Below, piece by piece: positions 44,574 through 53,910 of a DNA stretch of 64,000 bases. Each line of letters begins with the position of its first letter. Position 1 is the stretch's first letter. The DNA comes from Algoriphagus marinus (GTDB lineage Bacteria; Bacteroidota; Bacteroidia; Cytophagales; Cyclobacteriaceae), in assembly GCF_001936475.1 (NCBI RefSeq), contig NZ_MSPQ01000006.1:310001-374000 (forward strand). Direction: 5' to 3'. A program made the translations under genes and the position numbers. Under the pieces are notes generated by a model. That model had not been told where the DNA came from, did not search any database, and worked only from the letters and a program-made list of their open reading frames with translations.

Positions 44574-44927
44574 ATGAGTTCATTTTTAAAACCTACCGGC
44601 AGAATCACGAGAAGACTTTATCTAGTACTTTTCATGATTTTTTATTTTACAAATATTTTGAGTCTTATGTTGATATGGCAATCCTATCATGGCGAAGCCT
44701 GGCCAATATTCTTTTCCTTCATCATTATCCTGATCGCTTCGATTATTTTACTCCTTATCCAAGCAATCAAACGACTGCATGATATAGGAATGGACTGGAA
44801 ATACGCACTTTATTTATTAATTCCACCGCCTGTCAATTTCATTGGTTTTATTTGGCTTGCGTACAAACCAGGGGAAAAAGGATTAAATAAATATGGTCCA
44901 GATCCAAGAAAAACAGATATAGTTTAA
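44574..44927 (+). CDS. DUF805-family inner-membrane protein
   Basis: 117 residues with three hydrophobic segments (about 14-35, 43-63, 78-100). The family signature is present: the N-terminal KPTGRITRRLYL, the loop AIKRLHDIGMDWKYAL and the C-terminal GLNKYGPDPRK. Members resemble the YhaH/YhaI proteins of unknown function. It faces the GMC oxidoreductase gene tail to tail with 6 bp between stops and appears to be a single-gene unit. Confidence 0.85.
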   Translation: MSSFLKPTGRITRRLYLVLFMIFYFTNILSLMLIWQSYHGEAWPIFFSFIIILIASIILLLIQAIKRLHDIGMDWKYALYLLIPPPVNFIGFIWLAYKPGEKGLNKYGPDPRKTDIV

Positions 44928-44933
44928 TCGTTT

Positions 44934-46625
44934 TTAAGATAGCGTGCCTTTTTTCAACTCCTTTACTGCATAATCTACTGCTCTAGCAGTCAATGCCATA
45001 AAAGTTAATGAAGGATTTTGCACCCCTGTAGAAGACATTGCCGCTCCGTCTGTCACAAAGACATTAGGAAGTTCATGAAATTGATTGAATCCATTTAGCA
45101 AAGAAGTTTTTGGATCCTTGCCCATCCTTACCCCTCCCATTTCATGAATATCAAGACCTGGATTTTGACCACTATCGGAAGTTCTGATGTTTTTGCAGCC
45201 CGCTTTCTCGAGCATCTCCTGACCTTGCGTATAAAAATCAGCTAGGACTTTTTCATCATTGTCGTCGTAGCTTACATCAATTTTCAGCAGCGGCATCCCC
45301 CATTCATCTTTTTGATCTTTACTTAGGGAAACTTGATTCGTCTCTTTTGGAACGGTCTCCGCCTGGACCATCATCCAGACATGCCATGGGCCCACTTCCG
45401 TATTTGCTTGCTTAAGTTCAGCACCTAATGCTGCATCAGCCACTCCATTTCCTCTACCTCTTGAGGCACTAAAGAAAGGCATATATCCACCCTGAAAATC
45501 CATATCCTGCTTTTTGACATTGCGGAAATTCGGCATCATCATCGTCGTAGGCCTTCTACCAAAGTAATAGCTGTCTTCAAATCCTTCGAAATCTGCACTC
45601 ATAGAACCTCGGTAATTGTGAAAAGCCACGAATTTACCAAGCAAACCAGAATCGTTTCCAAGTCCATTTGGATAGCGCTTGGATGTACTGTTGAGCAAAA
45701 TCAGGTTGGTATTCAATGTAGCAGCATTGAGAAAGATTACTTTCGCAAAGTATTCTGTGGCTTCTTTAGTGACTCTATCGATCACTCGAACACCGGTTAC
45801 TTTTCCTTTTTCATCGTCAAATATCAATGAATGTACCACTGAATCTGGTCTAAGAGTTAGATTTCCTGTTTTTGCGGCCCAAGGCAAAGTCCCGGAATTA
45901 CTACTGAAATATGCACCAAATGGACATCCTCGATAGCATTGATTTCTGGCCATACATTGACCTCTTCCTTGTTGGAGGTGGATTTCCTTTGGCTTGGTCA
46001 AATGAGCACATCGTCCACCAATGGGATCACGATCTGGATATGCGGCTTTGATTCGTTTCTGTAATTCCTTTTCCACACAATTCAATCCCCAAGCTGGTAA
46101 AAATTCTCCATCAGGAAGTGTATCCAAGCCGTCATAGTTCCCGCTGATTCCCACAAATCGCTCTACATGACTGTACCAAGGCGCGATATCAGCATAACCA
46201 ATTGGCCATTCAATCGAATAACCATCCCGCCCTGGACGCTCAAATTCATAACGACTCCAACGCTGTGTCTGTCGAGCCCAAATCAAAGATTTCCCACCAA
46301 CCTGATAGCCTCGAATCCAGTCAAATGGTTTTTCCTGCACATAAGGATGCTCTGAATCCTTCGCGAAAAAATGCTGTGTGTCTTCTGCATAGGCATAGCA
46401 ACGGTTGACTACCGGATCTGCAAGCTTTTGATCCAGAGGAATTTGGTTACGATGGGGCATGTCCCAAGGTGCCGCGGTCATGGTTGGATAATCCTTCAAA
46501 TGCTGAACATCCCTTCCCCGCTCCAGAACAAGGGTTTTTAAGCCTTTTTCACAAAACTCTTTAGCTGCCCATCCTCCAGAAATCCCGGATCCTATTACTA
46601 TTGCGTCGTATTCGTGCGTGTTCAT
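44934..46625 (-). CDS. GMC-family FAD-dependent oxidoreductase
   Basis: 563 residues from the ATG at 46625 (MNTHEYDAIVIGSGISGGWAAKEF, dinucleotide motif). A longer frame to 46712 runs into the terminator of the upstream gene and adds residues without homology. Also seen are VGGKSLIWARQTQRWS, CYRGCPFGAYFSS (Cys-rich block typical of gluconate/sorbosone-type GMC members), VIFLNAATLNTNLILLNS, and the C-terminal DIHEMGGVRMGKDP and NPSLTFMALTARAVDY. It likely oxidises a sugar or polyol. It has no twin-arginine signal, so it is presumably cytosolic unless translocated with a partner. No gluconate-2-dehydrogenase subunit-3 gene is adjacent. Confidence 0.88.
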   Translation of the reverse strand: MNTHEYDAIVIGSGISGGWAAKEFCEKGLKTLVLERGRDVQHLKDYPTMTAAPWDMPHRNQIPLDQKLADPVVNRCYAYAEDTQHFFAKDSEHPYVQEKPFDWIRGYQVGGKSLIWARQTQRWSRYEFERPGRDGYSIEWPIGYADIAPWYSHVERFVGISGNYDGLDTLPDGEFLPAWGLNCVEKELQKRIKAAYPDRDPIGGRCAHLTKPKEIHLQQGRGQCMARNQCYRGCPFGAYFSSNSGTLPWAAKTGNLTLRPDSVVHSLIFDDEKGKVTGVRVIDRVTKEATEYFAKVIFLNAATLNTNLILLNSTSKRYPNGLGNDSGLLGKFVAFHNYRGSMSADFEGFEDSYYFGRRPTTMMMPNFRNVKKQDMDFQGGYMPFFSASRGRGNGVADAALGAELKQANTEVGPWHVWMMVQAETVPKETNQVSLSKDQKDEWGMPLLKIDVSYDDNDEKVLADFYTQGQEMLEKAGCKNIRTSDSGQNPGLDIHEMGGVRMGKDPKTSLLNGFNQFHELPNVFVTDGAAMSSTGVQNPSLTFMALTARAVDYAVKELKKGTLS

Positions 46626-46681
46626 ATTTGAAAAATAAGGGATTGTTTTAAGACTTTTATAAAAAAATCGAATTAGTAAAA

Positions 46682-46709
46682 AAGCCCGAGGATATAAATC
46701 ATCGGGCTT
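46682..46709 (-). terminator. Rho-independent terminator after the ABC permease gene
   Basis: AAGCCCGA (46682-46689) pairs with TCGGGCTT (46702-46709) around a 12-nt loop that can pair partly, followed by T residues on the minus strand. It separates the permease gene from the GMC gene. Confidence 0.83.
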
Positions 46710-46732
46710 CATATTTTTTAGAAATTCTTTTT

Positions 46733-47977
46733 TTATTCGTATCGCAAGGATTCGATAGGATCTAGTCTACTGGCTTTGTAAGCAGGAAAATAACCAGAAA
46801 GCAATCCTACAACAATACAAATCAAAAAGGCGACAAACATCCATAACCATGGAATCAAAAACCCTCCGGCCCCAATTACCAGCGAAATTAAATTCCCTAT
46901 TCCTATTCCAAGAATCATCCCGAAAATGCCGCCAAGGACACAAATCATGATTGCTTCAAACAAAAATTGTTGACGGATTTTTAATGGTGTTGCGCCCAAA
47001 GCTTTTCTAATTCCAATTTCTCGGGTTCGTTCAGTCACAGATACAAGCATGATATTCATCAAACCTATGGATGCTCCTAAAAGTGTGATAAATCCAATTC
47101 CGAAACCTCCAATTCTCAAGTAGCCCGCAACCTCTTCTAGACTTTCAGCTACAGATTGACTCTTTGTCAAATCAAAAGAATCTTCTTGAGCAACACGATC
47201 CTGACGGATTTTTCGCATCATCCCAATTGCTTGTCCCATTTCGTAATCAACTCGCTCAGGACCTGAGGCAACACCAGTTACGTTATAATTAAAAGTACCA
47301 CGCTGATCCAAGCGACTTGCATTTTCAACAGGAATAAGAATCTGACGATCCGCACCGGAATCTGGTCCTACACTTCCTTGCTTCTCCAAAACTCCAATAA
47401 TGGTATATGGCCTTCCGAAAAATGAAATCTTCTCTCCAATTGCTTCCTCGTTTGATTCAAATAAAAGCTCCTTCAGTTCCTTTCCAATAATAGCAACGCT
47501 ATTACCATACCTGACTTCGAGATTTCCAAAGTTTCTTCCTTCCTGAAGATCCATGGCCTTTATACTCATGTAATTCTCGTCTACACCTCTAATTCTAACA
47601 TTTGGGTTAGTTTTTTTCGATCCTCTTTTCACTTCGGAAGAACCCGTCACAGACACAAAAACCGTGGAAATTCCAACGCTGGAGTAGGCTTGTTTAAAGT
47701 CCATAACTTCATCATAGGTAAGCTTTGGATAGATCTTTTGAGATTTACCATCAGTGACAGCACGGCCACCACTGAAACCTTTATTTTTTAATTCGAAAGA
47801 GTTTGCGCCTAGGCCTGCAAAACTATCTGCAATCTGGGCCTTTATCCCGTCTATGGCTGTGAGCATCCCCACCAACGAAGAAATGCCGATTGCAATAATA
47901 GCTCCGGTAAGGATGGTACGAAGTAGGTTTACCTTTATTGAGTTTACTGCTTCTCGAATATTTTCGATCAAATTCAT
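46733..47977 (-). CDS. MacB/FtsX-type ABC transporter permease
   Basis: 414 residues: one N-terminal membrane segment (about 18-42, [24 protein letters not shown]), a large periplasmic MacB_PCD domain (about 45-280), and three C-terminal segments of the FtsX domain ([57 protein letters not shown]) with [17 protein letters not shown] between. In this family it acts as a mechanotransmission protein for lipoprotein or peptide efflux, powered by a LolD/MacB-type ATPase. No ATPase or membrane-fusion gene is adjacent, so it must pair with one encoded elsewhere. Confidence 0.88.
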   Translation of the reverse strand: MNLIENIREAVNSIKVNLLRTILTGAIIAIGISSLVGMLTAIDGIKAQIADSFAGLGANSFELKNKGFSGGRAVTDGKSQKIYPKLTYDEVMDFKQAYSSVGISTVFVSVTGSSEVKRGSKKTNPNVRIRGVDENYMSIKAMDLQEGRNFGNLEVRYGNSVAIIGKELKELLFESNEEAIGEKISFFGRPYTIIGVLEKQGSVGPDSGADRQILIPVENASRLDQRGTFNYNVTGVASGPERVDYEMGQAIGMMRKIRQDRVAQEDSFDLTKSQSVAESLEEVAGYLRIGGFGIGFITLLGASIGLMNIMLVSVTERTREIGIRKALGATPLKIRQQFLFEAIMICVLGGIFGMILGIGIGNLISLVIGAGGFLIPWLWMFVAFLICIVVGLLSGYFPAYKASRLDPIESLRYE

Positions 47978-48097
47978 ATTATGTTCGGATTAGAACAGAT
48001 TAATTTCATTTTTTTAGAAAATGCCTTTAATTATAACCAATTCAGCTTGATTTGGCTATTTAAGACACTAATTTTTAACATTCCTTATTTCAAATTT

Positions 48098-48286
48098 CTA
48101 TTTGGCTTCTATCAAAGGAACATAAACTTTTTCAACGGATAGAGCAGAAAATGGATCATAACTAGAATCAAATGTCTCGAATTGATCCCTGCTCAACTGC
48201 ACTTGTGTAAACCTTCCTACCAAATAGTTTTTTTCGAGAAACCGATAGAAGCAATCCCTATATCTTTTAATGCATTCGATCTGCAC
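48098..48286 (-). CDS. Doubtful small open frame after miaE
   Basis: 62 codons starting at a GTG that overlaps the miaE 3' end by 20 bp. The predicted peptide (Tyr- and Phe-rich, FTQVQLSRDQFETFD, VEKVYVPLIEAK) has a protein-like composition. There is no recognisable family and no strong start signal. It may be a small co-translated protein, the remnant of a lost gene, or chance. Confidence 0.2.
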   Translation of the reverse strand: MQIECIKRYRDCFYRFLEKNYLVGRFTQVQLSRDQFETFDSSYDPFSALSVEKVYVPLIEAK

Positions 48287-48848
48287 GTAATCCTATCTCT
48301 TCTAGTACTGAAGCTTCGAAAGTGAGCCATTCCTGCCATCGAGCATTAACTTTCTCTACTTCTTGATAGCTTCTAGCCAACTCAATGAAGGTTACATAAT
48401 GACCAGCTTCTGAAACCATCAATTCATAATAAAACTTCTTTAGCTCCTCGTCTTGAATATTCTTTGAAAGCAACTTGAATCGTTCACAACTTCTGGCCTC
48501 GATTAAGGCATTTAGTAACAGTTGCTCAGTCAATTGCTGCATACGATTTCCCCCTTTTTTCACAAAATTGGTGAGTGCGACTACGTATTCGTCCTTCCTT
48601 GGAAAACCAAACTTCAATCCTCGCTTTCGAATCTGTTCCATTACCCTTTCAAAATGCCCCCACTCTTCTGCTACAATCGGAGTCAAAGTATCCACAATCT
48701 GATCTAGATCATTAAATCTCAAAATCAAGCTGATACAAGATGACGCTGCCTTTTGTTCACAATAGGCATGGTCGGTCAAGATATCCTCGATTTGCATTTC
48801 AGCTATCCCTACCCATCTTGGATCAGTTGGAAGCTTCAAGTGAAGCAT
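48267..48848 (-). CDS. miaE: tRNA-(ms2io6A)-hydroxylase (MiaE-like) diiron protein
   Basis: 193 residues from the ATG at 48848 (MLHLKLPTDPRWVGIAE, the usual start). Alternative starts at 48878 (ATG) or 48887 (TTG) add 10-13 residues and overlap the porin gene's 3' end. Ferritin-like four-helix diiron ligands are visible: DHAYCEQKAAS, EEWGHFERV, EARSCERF and EAGHYVTF. MiaE hydroxylates ms2i6A37 in tRNAs reading U-starting codons. The setting, just after the porin and lpxK on the same strand, indicates a three-gene operon. MtaB at 34.5 kb modifies the same tRNA position in other tRNAs. Confidence 0.87.
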   Translation of the reverse strand: MLHLKLPTDPRWVGIAEMQIEDILTDHAYCEQKAASSCISLILRFNDLDQIVDTLTPIVAEEWGHFERVMEQIRKRGLKFGFPRKDEYVVALTNFVKKGGNRMQQLTEQLLLNALIEARSCERFKLLSKNIQDEELKKFYYELMVSEAGHYVTFIELARSYQEVEKVNARWQEWLTFEASVLEEIGLRADRMH

Positions 48849-48879
48849 TTTCTCTTTTGTGTTTTCCTCCCAACCCATC

Positions 48880-50832
48880 TTAATCAAATAAATACCAAGT
48901 AATTCCCAAGTCTATAAATGATTTGTATCCCGTATAATCCGGCGTAACAAAATAACCCTGTTCTCTCATCAAACCACTATTCAAATGATTGTATTTGAAT
49001 AAAACACGAGTTCGATTGATTCTGAAATCTAAGAAAAAGTCAGCCACAGGATAAGCATATACATTAAAATCATTTTGCAAATAATATTGCTGAGTAGCTG
49101 TAAAGTATGCATTTGCATTATAGTCCGAATGATATCGAATATCCACTCCTATCTGTACATAGACATTTTCGTCAAACAGCGGACTATCAAAATAGATTTT
49201 TGAGTTGGCATAAACTGAGGGGATTCGAAACGCATCTGCACCATTGCCTGTCACTTCTGTAAAAATAATCTCATTATCCCAACGGAACTTCTTCCCTATT
49301 TGGAAGTTTGCAATCAAACCTGGCTGAAGCATAAATGCCTCTCCAAGTGCCTGAGTGGCTTTTCTACTCTCATCAAAATAGACGTAATTATTAATTCTAT
49401 TTAGTGTTAATGAAGGTCTGATATGTATTTTTTTGAAATCAAGCTTAAGCGTCCCTTTAATCTGATCAACTCCAATGTTATCAAACTGATTAGACCAGTT
49501 CAAAAAGTAGCCTTGATATTCTTGCTGCATGGAAGTAGGTTTGTATAGTGCCTTGGTGTATTCCGCATCCACCCATGGTGAAGAAAACAAACCATGCACT
49601 CGAAAAGCACCAGGCAATAAGTATTCTCCATCTGCACTAACTGTCCACTTTTCTGAGATTTTACCGATCAATTCTCCTCCGACAAAAACCTCATTGAATG
49701 TCTGGTCAGAATCAAAACGAGGATTTCTCATTTTTCCGGAACGGAATTTTGCATAGGCATTATAGTAAAACCCTCCGAAAGTCCCCTTGAAACCAACCTC
49801 ATTTTTCCATTCGGAAAAGAAATTCTTGTTTTGAGCTGTATCTCTTGCACTAAGTCCATCGATAGGATAATAGAGCGTATCCGAAGTAGTCATATCGGTT
49901 TCAAAAATCAAATCCTGATTTTTCCGATCGAATACATGATACAATTGCAGACCATCTTTGACTTTGTATTCGTGGTAAAAATGATAGTCCTGTCTCAAAT
50001 CACGAGCTTGAGTGTACCTCAGCCAAACCTTGGCATCCTCATAAGTAAAATACAAGGATGTACTGTCTATTTCAGGAGGTATGATACCACCAATCTCATT
50101 GACTACGTGTCGCATCCTCGAAAAATTACCCAAAAACCAATATCTCCCATTTTCTGAGCGGTAATTAGTGTGAAAAGAATATGAATTCTGCTCGACCATA
50201 TTATCGTCTCTGGCCACGGGATTCAAAGTTTTTTTGGATCGAATGGTATGGAATTCAAGCCCAACGTTCCACCTGGGATTGATATTTCTTGCAAATTCGA
50301 TATCCAGCATATTACGGTTACCACCTCCGAAAAATGCTGACATGTTGGTAAATGGAGATTTTGTATCAAAGTATTTCCTAGTCTCAGGAGCTCTATAATA
50401 CAAGTCGTAAGCGCTATAACCAGACCTCGTTCCGATCATCTCCGGAATCTGGTAAAATATCGGCGTGGCTGCCGAACCTATATTTCCCAAATCCTGATAC
50501 TTCCAACCACTTTTGGCAACTGGATCATAATTATGAAAATTATTCAATGCGGTATCCTGCGGAAAAACCTGAAGTCGATTTCGCTTGATATCTTTTTCAA
50601 AAAAGTGAAGACTTGTATTCGGACCATAAACCATTTTTGTGGAGTCGTCCAAAAGTGTCCTTCTTCCTTCCAGTTCCTGTTCTTCACCTTCTTGAATTTC
50701 CCGATTTTGATTTGGGTTTTGATTGGTGCTGTTGGTAGGCCGTGTAGTTTTAGGTAATGGTCTTTGCGCAAGCGAAAGCTGTATGCTTGCCAAAATCAAA
50801 ATAAGAAATAAACCGATTACCTTTTTTTTCAC
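48880..50832 (-). CDS. Outer-membrane porin-like beta-barrel (Porin_10 family)
   Basis: 650 residues with a signal peptide (about 1-22, LSLAQ), a Pro/Asn/Gln/Glu-rich linker (about 23-60), then beta-strand-rich sequence with alternating aromatic residues (RYWFLGNFSRMRHVVNEIGG, YYRAPETRKYFDTKSPFTN, FNVYAYPVADFFLDFRINRTRVLFKYNH) and a C-terminal strand ending in Phe-Asp (LGITWYLFD). This matches 'putative porin' proteins of Cytophagales. Substrate unknown. Its start overlaps the lpxK stop by 4 bp, so the two genes are translationally coupled in an envelope operon. Confidence 0.83.
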   Translation of the reverse strand: MKKKVIGLFLILILASIQLSLAQRPLPKTTRPTNSTNQNPNQNREIQEGEEQELEGRRTLLDDSTKMVYGPNTSLHFFEKDIKRNRLQVFPQDTALNNFHNYDPVAKSGWKYQDLGNIGSAATPIFYQIPEMIGTRSGYSAYDLYYRAPETRKYFDTKSPFTNMSAFFGGGNRNMLDIEFARNINPRWNVGLEFHTIRSKKTLNPVARDDNMVEQNSYSFHTNYRSENGRYWFLGNFSRMRHVVNEIGGIIPPEIDSTSLYFTYEDAKVWLRYTQARDLRQDYHFYHEYKVKDGLQLYHVFDRKNQDLIFETDMTTSDTLYYPIDGLSARDTAQNKNFFSEWKNEVGFKGTFGGFYYNAYAKFRSGKMRNPRFDSDQTFNEVFVGGELIGKISEKWTVSADGEYLLPGAFRVHGLFSSPWVDAEYTKALYKPTSMQQEYQGYFLNWSNQFDNIGVDQIKGTLKLDFKKIHIRPSLTLNRINNYVYFDESRKATQALGEAFMLQPGLIANFQIGKKFRWDNEIIFTEVTGNGADAFRIPSVYANSKIYFDSPLFDENVYVQIGVDIRYHSDYNANAYFTATQQYYLQNDFNVYAYPVADFFLDFRINRTRVLFKYNHLNSGLMREQGYFVTPDYTGYKSFIDLGITWYLFD

Positions 50833-51887
50833 TTATGGTGGTCTTTATTAAAGACTTTTTGTTGGATTAGTCCATCCAAAATGGCTTCATCTGTCAGGGA
50901 CATGGATACCACTATTGGAAGGACAAAAATCGGAATTTCTTGCAGAAAACCTTCGGGAGCATTGGATTTAACTTTTACCGCATCCTTTTCAGTAGTGAGG
51001 ATTACTGGCTGAACAGGTAAAAAGCTTTGAAAAACAGTCTTGATTTTTTCAAAATCAGATAATGAATAATCATAATGATCAGGATAGCTTAAGGTTGTCA
51101 TGAGTTGGTATTTCTGAGAAACATATTCCACCAAAGGCCCATCATCTGCTAAACCTGTCAAAAGAATAATTTGTGGAGAAAAATCAGGATCTCCACAGAG
51201 AGGAAATGGCACCCCGTATGAAATGGATGAAAAAATGACTGGGGTTTTTGGTTTGATATACCGATTGATCTTTTGCACCAACTCTGATTTATCATGATCA
51301 CTCAGAGTCTCGGGGGATTTGGTGACAATCACCATATCTCCACGCTTTGCACCTTTCCTACTTTCTCTTAATCGTCCCATTGGAAGCAGAAAATCAGAAC
51401 AAAAGGGCTTATGATAGGTAGTCAAAATGATATTCAAATCACCTGAGATATACCGGTGCTGAAAAGCATCATCGAGTATTAAAACCCCTGGGGACTCCTC
51501 TCCTGCGCTTATCTTTTCTATTGCAGCAAGTCTATCTTCTCCAACAAATACTTCAATTTCATTTTTAAATTTCATAAAAATCTGAAATGGCTCATCACCT
51601 ATTTGGCTGGGTGTAGACTGAGAGTTTGCAGCTAAAAACCCTTTGGTTTTCCGACCATATCCCCTACTTAAGACTGCTACTTTAGAGCCTGATTTAAGTT
51701 TACCTATCAGGAATTCCACCATTGGAGTTTTACCTGTTCCTCCTACCGAGAGATTACCAACTACAATACTTGGTATATTAGACTTCTGACTTTTTTTCCA
51801 ACCCAAATCAAAAAAAATATTGCGCAGACTTGTGACTAAATCATAAAGCAAAGCAAAAGGATAAAGAAGAAAATCGTACCAGCGCAT
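50829..51887 (-). CDS. lpxK: Tetraacyldisaccharide 4'-kinase LpxK
   Basis: 352 residues. The P-loop VGNLSVGGTGKTPMV (about 42-56) follows an N-terminal membrane-associating helix (FLLYPFALLYDLVTSLRNIFFD). Further family parts are AVLSRGYGRKTKG, GDEPFQIFMKF, LILDDAFQHR (catalytic Asp region) and VILTTEKDAVK. It phosphorylates the 4' position of the lipid A precursor at the inner membrane. It is first in an operon with the porin and miaE. The divergent Nif3-like gene starts 39 bp away, so the promoters are back to back. Confidence 0.93.
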   Translation of the reverse strand: MRWYDFLLYPFALLYDLVTSLRNIFFDLGWKKSQKSNIPSIVVGNLSVGGTGKTPMVEFLIGKLKSGSKVAVLSRGYGRKTKGFLAANSQSTPSQIGDEPFQIFMKFKNEIEVFVGEDRLAAIEKISAGEESPGVLILDDAFQHRYISGDLNIILTTYHKPFCSDFLLPMGRLRESRKGAKRGDMVIVTKSPETLSDHDKSELVQKINRYIKPKTPVIFSSISYGVPFPLCGDPDFSPQIILLTGLADDGPLVEYVSQKYQLMTTLSYPDHYDYSLSDFEKIKTVFQSFLPVQPVILTTEKDAVKVKSNAPEGFLQEIPIFVLPIVVSMSLTDEAILDGLIQQKVFNKDHHK

Positions 51888-51900
51888 TCGTCAGATTTAG

Positions 51901-51908
51901 TATTTTTG
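51901..51908 (+). promoter_or_regulatory. Candidate -7 element for the Nif3-like gene
   Basis: TATTTTTG (51901-51908) sits 18 bp before the start codon. No TTG lies at the -33 spacing, so the call rests on the -7 box and its position alone. Confidence 0.4.
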
Positions 51909-51926
51909 ACCAAATAAAAGAAAAAT

Positions 51927-53027
51927 ATGGGACACAAGATTAGTCAGGTAATTTCATATCTAGAATCAATAGCTCCTCCAGCATATCAGGAATCATATGA
52001 TAACGCCACATTGATTACCGGAGATCGCAACTGGGAGGTCAATGGCATACTTTGCTCTTTGGATTGTACTGAGGCAGTGGTGGAGGAAGCGATAGCATTA
52101 GGTGCAAATATGATAGTAGCTCATCATCCCATTGTTTTTAAAGGATTGAAAAGCTTAACTGGACAAAACTATGTGGAGCGTACGATAATCAAAGCAATCA
52201 AAAACGATATTGCTATCTATGCGATTCACACAAATTTAGATCATGTCGCTCATGGAGTTAATAAACGGATTTGCGATATACTAGAGCTCCAGAATGCCAA
52301 AATATTGAGTCCTAAAAAGCATTTGATAAGTAAGCTGGTATACTATGTACCTGTTTCAGACGCCCAAAAAACGCTCGACGCAGTTTTCGCAGCTGGAGCT
52401 GGTAAAATTGGGGAGTACAAAGAATGCTCTTTTCAAGTTAGGGGAAAAGGAACCTTCACTCCCTCCGAAAATGCCAATCCGACCATAGGCCAAAAAGGAA
52501 CTCCCACAGAGGTTGACGAGGTAAGAACGGAAGTTTTGGTGGCATCTCATCTCATGACTCAGGTAGTTCTTGCTCTGAAAAAAAATCATCCTTACGAAGA
52601 GGTCGCTCACTACATTGAATCGTTGGAGAATGAAAATCAAGAAGTTGGAGCAGGGATGATAGGGGAATTAACAGAAGAGATGAAGGGAGAGGATTTTTTA
52701 GATTTTTTGAAAGACAAAATGAAACTCTCAATGATCAAACATACGGAGATACCTAAAAAGAAAGTAAAGAGAATTGCTGTATGTGGAGGAGCCGGAATTT
52801 TCTTGCTTCCCGATGCAAAACGAGCAAATGCAGATGTATTTGTAACCTCAGATATTAAGTATCATGAATTTTTTGATGCAGAAGGAAAGCTTATTCTGTG
52901 TGATATAGGACACTATGAGAGCGAAATTTTCACAAAAGAATTACTCCACGAGTTTTTGTCACAAAATTTTCCTAATATTGCACTCTATTTGACAAAAGTA
53001 GTTACAAATCCCACATCCTACCGATAG
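51927..53027 (+). CDS. Nif3-like dinuclear metal-centre protein (YqfO/YbgI family)
   Basis: 366 residues, the long form with a central CutA1/PII-like insert (about 125-240, KLVYYVPVSDAQKTLDAVFAAGAG to KKNHPYEEVAHYIE). Metal ligands are visible in IVAHHPIVFKG, HTNLDHVAHGVN and the late DIGHYESEIF. It forms a toroidal hexamer; the biochemical role is debated (GTP cyclohydrolase-like fold, metal-dependent hydrolase). The next gene starts 3 bp after the stop. A Nif3-like gene followed by a zinc-ribbon coiled-coil gene is a conserved pairing in many bacteria. Confidence 0.92.
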   Translation: MGHKISQVISYLESIAPPAYQESYDNATLITGDRNWEVNGILCSLDCTEAVVEEAIALGANMIVAHHPIVFKGLKSLTGQNYVERTIIKAIKNDIAIYAIHTNLDHVAHGVNKRICDILELQNAKILSPKKHLISKLVYYVPVSDAQKTLDAVFAAGAGKIGEYKECSFQVRGKGTFTPSENANPTIGQKGTPTEVDEVRTEVLVASHLMTQVVLALKKNHPYEEVAHYIESLENENQEVGAGMIGELTEEMKGEDFLDFLKDKMKLSMIKHTEIPKKKVKRIAVCGGAGIFLLPDAKRANADVFVTSDIKYHEFFDAEGKLILCDIGHYESEIFTKELLHEFLSQNFPNIALYLTKVVTNPTSYR

Positions 53028-53030
53028 TAC

Positions 53031-53801
53031 ATGGAAAGTACAGTAGCACAGAAACTCGAAGCTATACATAACCTTCAACTTTTAGACTCAAGACTTGACG
53101 CCATCTTAAAAGTACGCGGAGCCCTCCCTGAGGAAGTTCAGGACTTAGAAGATGAAATAGCAGGTTACAATACTCGTTTAGAGAAGTTTAAATTTGAAAT
53201 TGATTCTTTTGATGATGAGGTGAAAGCCTTGAAAGAGAGCATCAAAGATTCTGAAAAACTGATCAAAAAATATCAAGAGCAGCAAATGAATGTTCGTAAT
53301 AATCGTGAATACGATGCCATTACGAAAGAGCTTGAGTTGCAGGACTTGGAGATTCAGGTAGCGAAAAAGAAGATCGCTGAAGCAGGAGCAAGAATCGAAC
53401 AGAAAAAAGTAGACCTTGAAGAGCTTACTGCTATAATGAAAGACCGTCAGAAAGATCTTGATCAGAAGAACAATGAGCTTTCTACGATTATTTCTGAAAG
53501 TGAATCCGAAGAGGCAAAAATCAACAATGACCGAGTAAAAGCTACCAAAAAGGTAGATGAGAGATTATTGAAGTCATATGAAAAAATCAGAGAAAATGCT
53601 AAAAATGGCTTAGCAGTAGTAATGGTTAAAAGAGGAGCTTGCGGTGGTTGTTTCAACACAGTACCACCTCAAAGACAGGCAGACATTCGTGAGAAGAAAA
53701 AATTGATCGTTTGTGAGCATTGCGGAAGAATCCTCGCTGGTGTTGAAGACGAAATCACTCCTGAGGCTCCAGTAAAGAAAAAAAGAACTACTAAAGCTTA
53801 A
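53031..53801 (+). CDS. Coiled-coil protein with C-terminal C4 zinc ribbon (CT398-like)
   Basis: 256 residues. Residues 5-180 are almost entirely heptad-like coiled coil rich in Glu, Lys and Leu. The C-terminal zinc ribbon has CGGCFNTVPPQRQADIR and a second CEHCGRIL pair (four Cys in two CxxC knuckles), then a basic tail (KKKRTTKA). It is a nucleic-acid-binding or scaffolding protein of unknown function. It lies 3 bp after the Nif3-like gene and is closed by a strong terminator, so the two form a bicistronic operon. Confidence 0.9.
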   Translation: MESTVAQKLEAIHNLQLLDSRLDAILKVRGALPEEVQDLEDEIAGYNTRLEKFKFEIDSFDDEVKALKESIKDSEKLIKKYQEQQMNVRNNREYDAITKELELQDLEIQVAKKKIAEAGARIEQKKVDLEELTAIMKDRQKDLDQKNNELSTIISESESEEAKINNDRVKATKKVDERLLKSYEKIRENAKNGLAVVMVKRGACGGCFNTVPPQRQADIREKKKLIVCEHCGRILAGVEDEITPEAPVKKKRTTKA

Positions 53802-53823
53802 TTAAAGCTTTCAAAATATGAAG

Positions 53824-53853
53824 ACCCTCGAATTAATTTTCGAGGGTTTTTTC
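53824..53853 (+). terminator. Rho-independent terminator after the zinc-ribbon gene
   Basis: A perfect 9-bp stem (ACCCTCGAA 53824-53832 with TTCGAGGGT 53839-53847) with a 6-nt loop is followed by TTTTT. It overlaps the first codons of a longer frame at 53818, so that frame's start is not used. Confidence 0.88.
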
Positions 53854-53910
53854 ATTTTTATACCATTCCACATTTGCTATGAACACTTTAAAAAGACTAT
53901 ATTAGACTCT

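Noticed and set aside
46626..46712. N-terminal extension of the GMC oxidoreductase
   Set aside because: It overlaps the terminator of the upstream permease gene and precedes the dinucleotide-binding motif by an unneeded 29 residues.
53818..53910. N-terminal extension of the exported hypothetical protein
   Set aside because: The first codons form the terminator of the zinc-ribbon gene, and the signal peptide begins at 53911.
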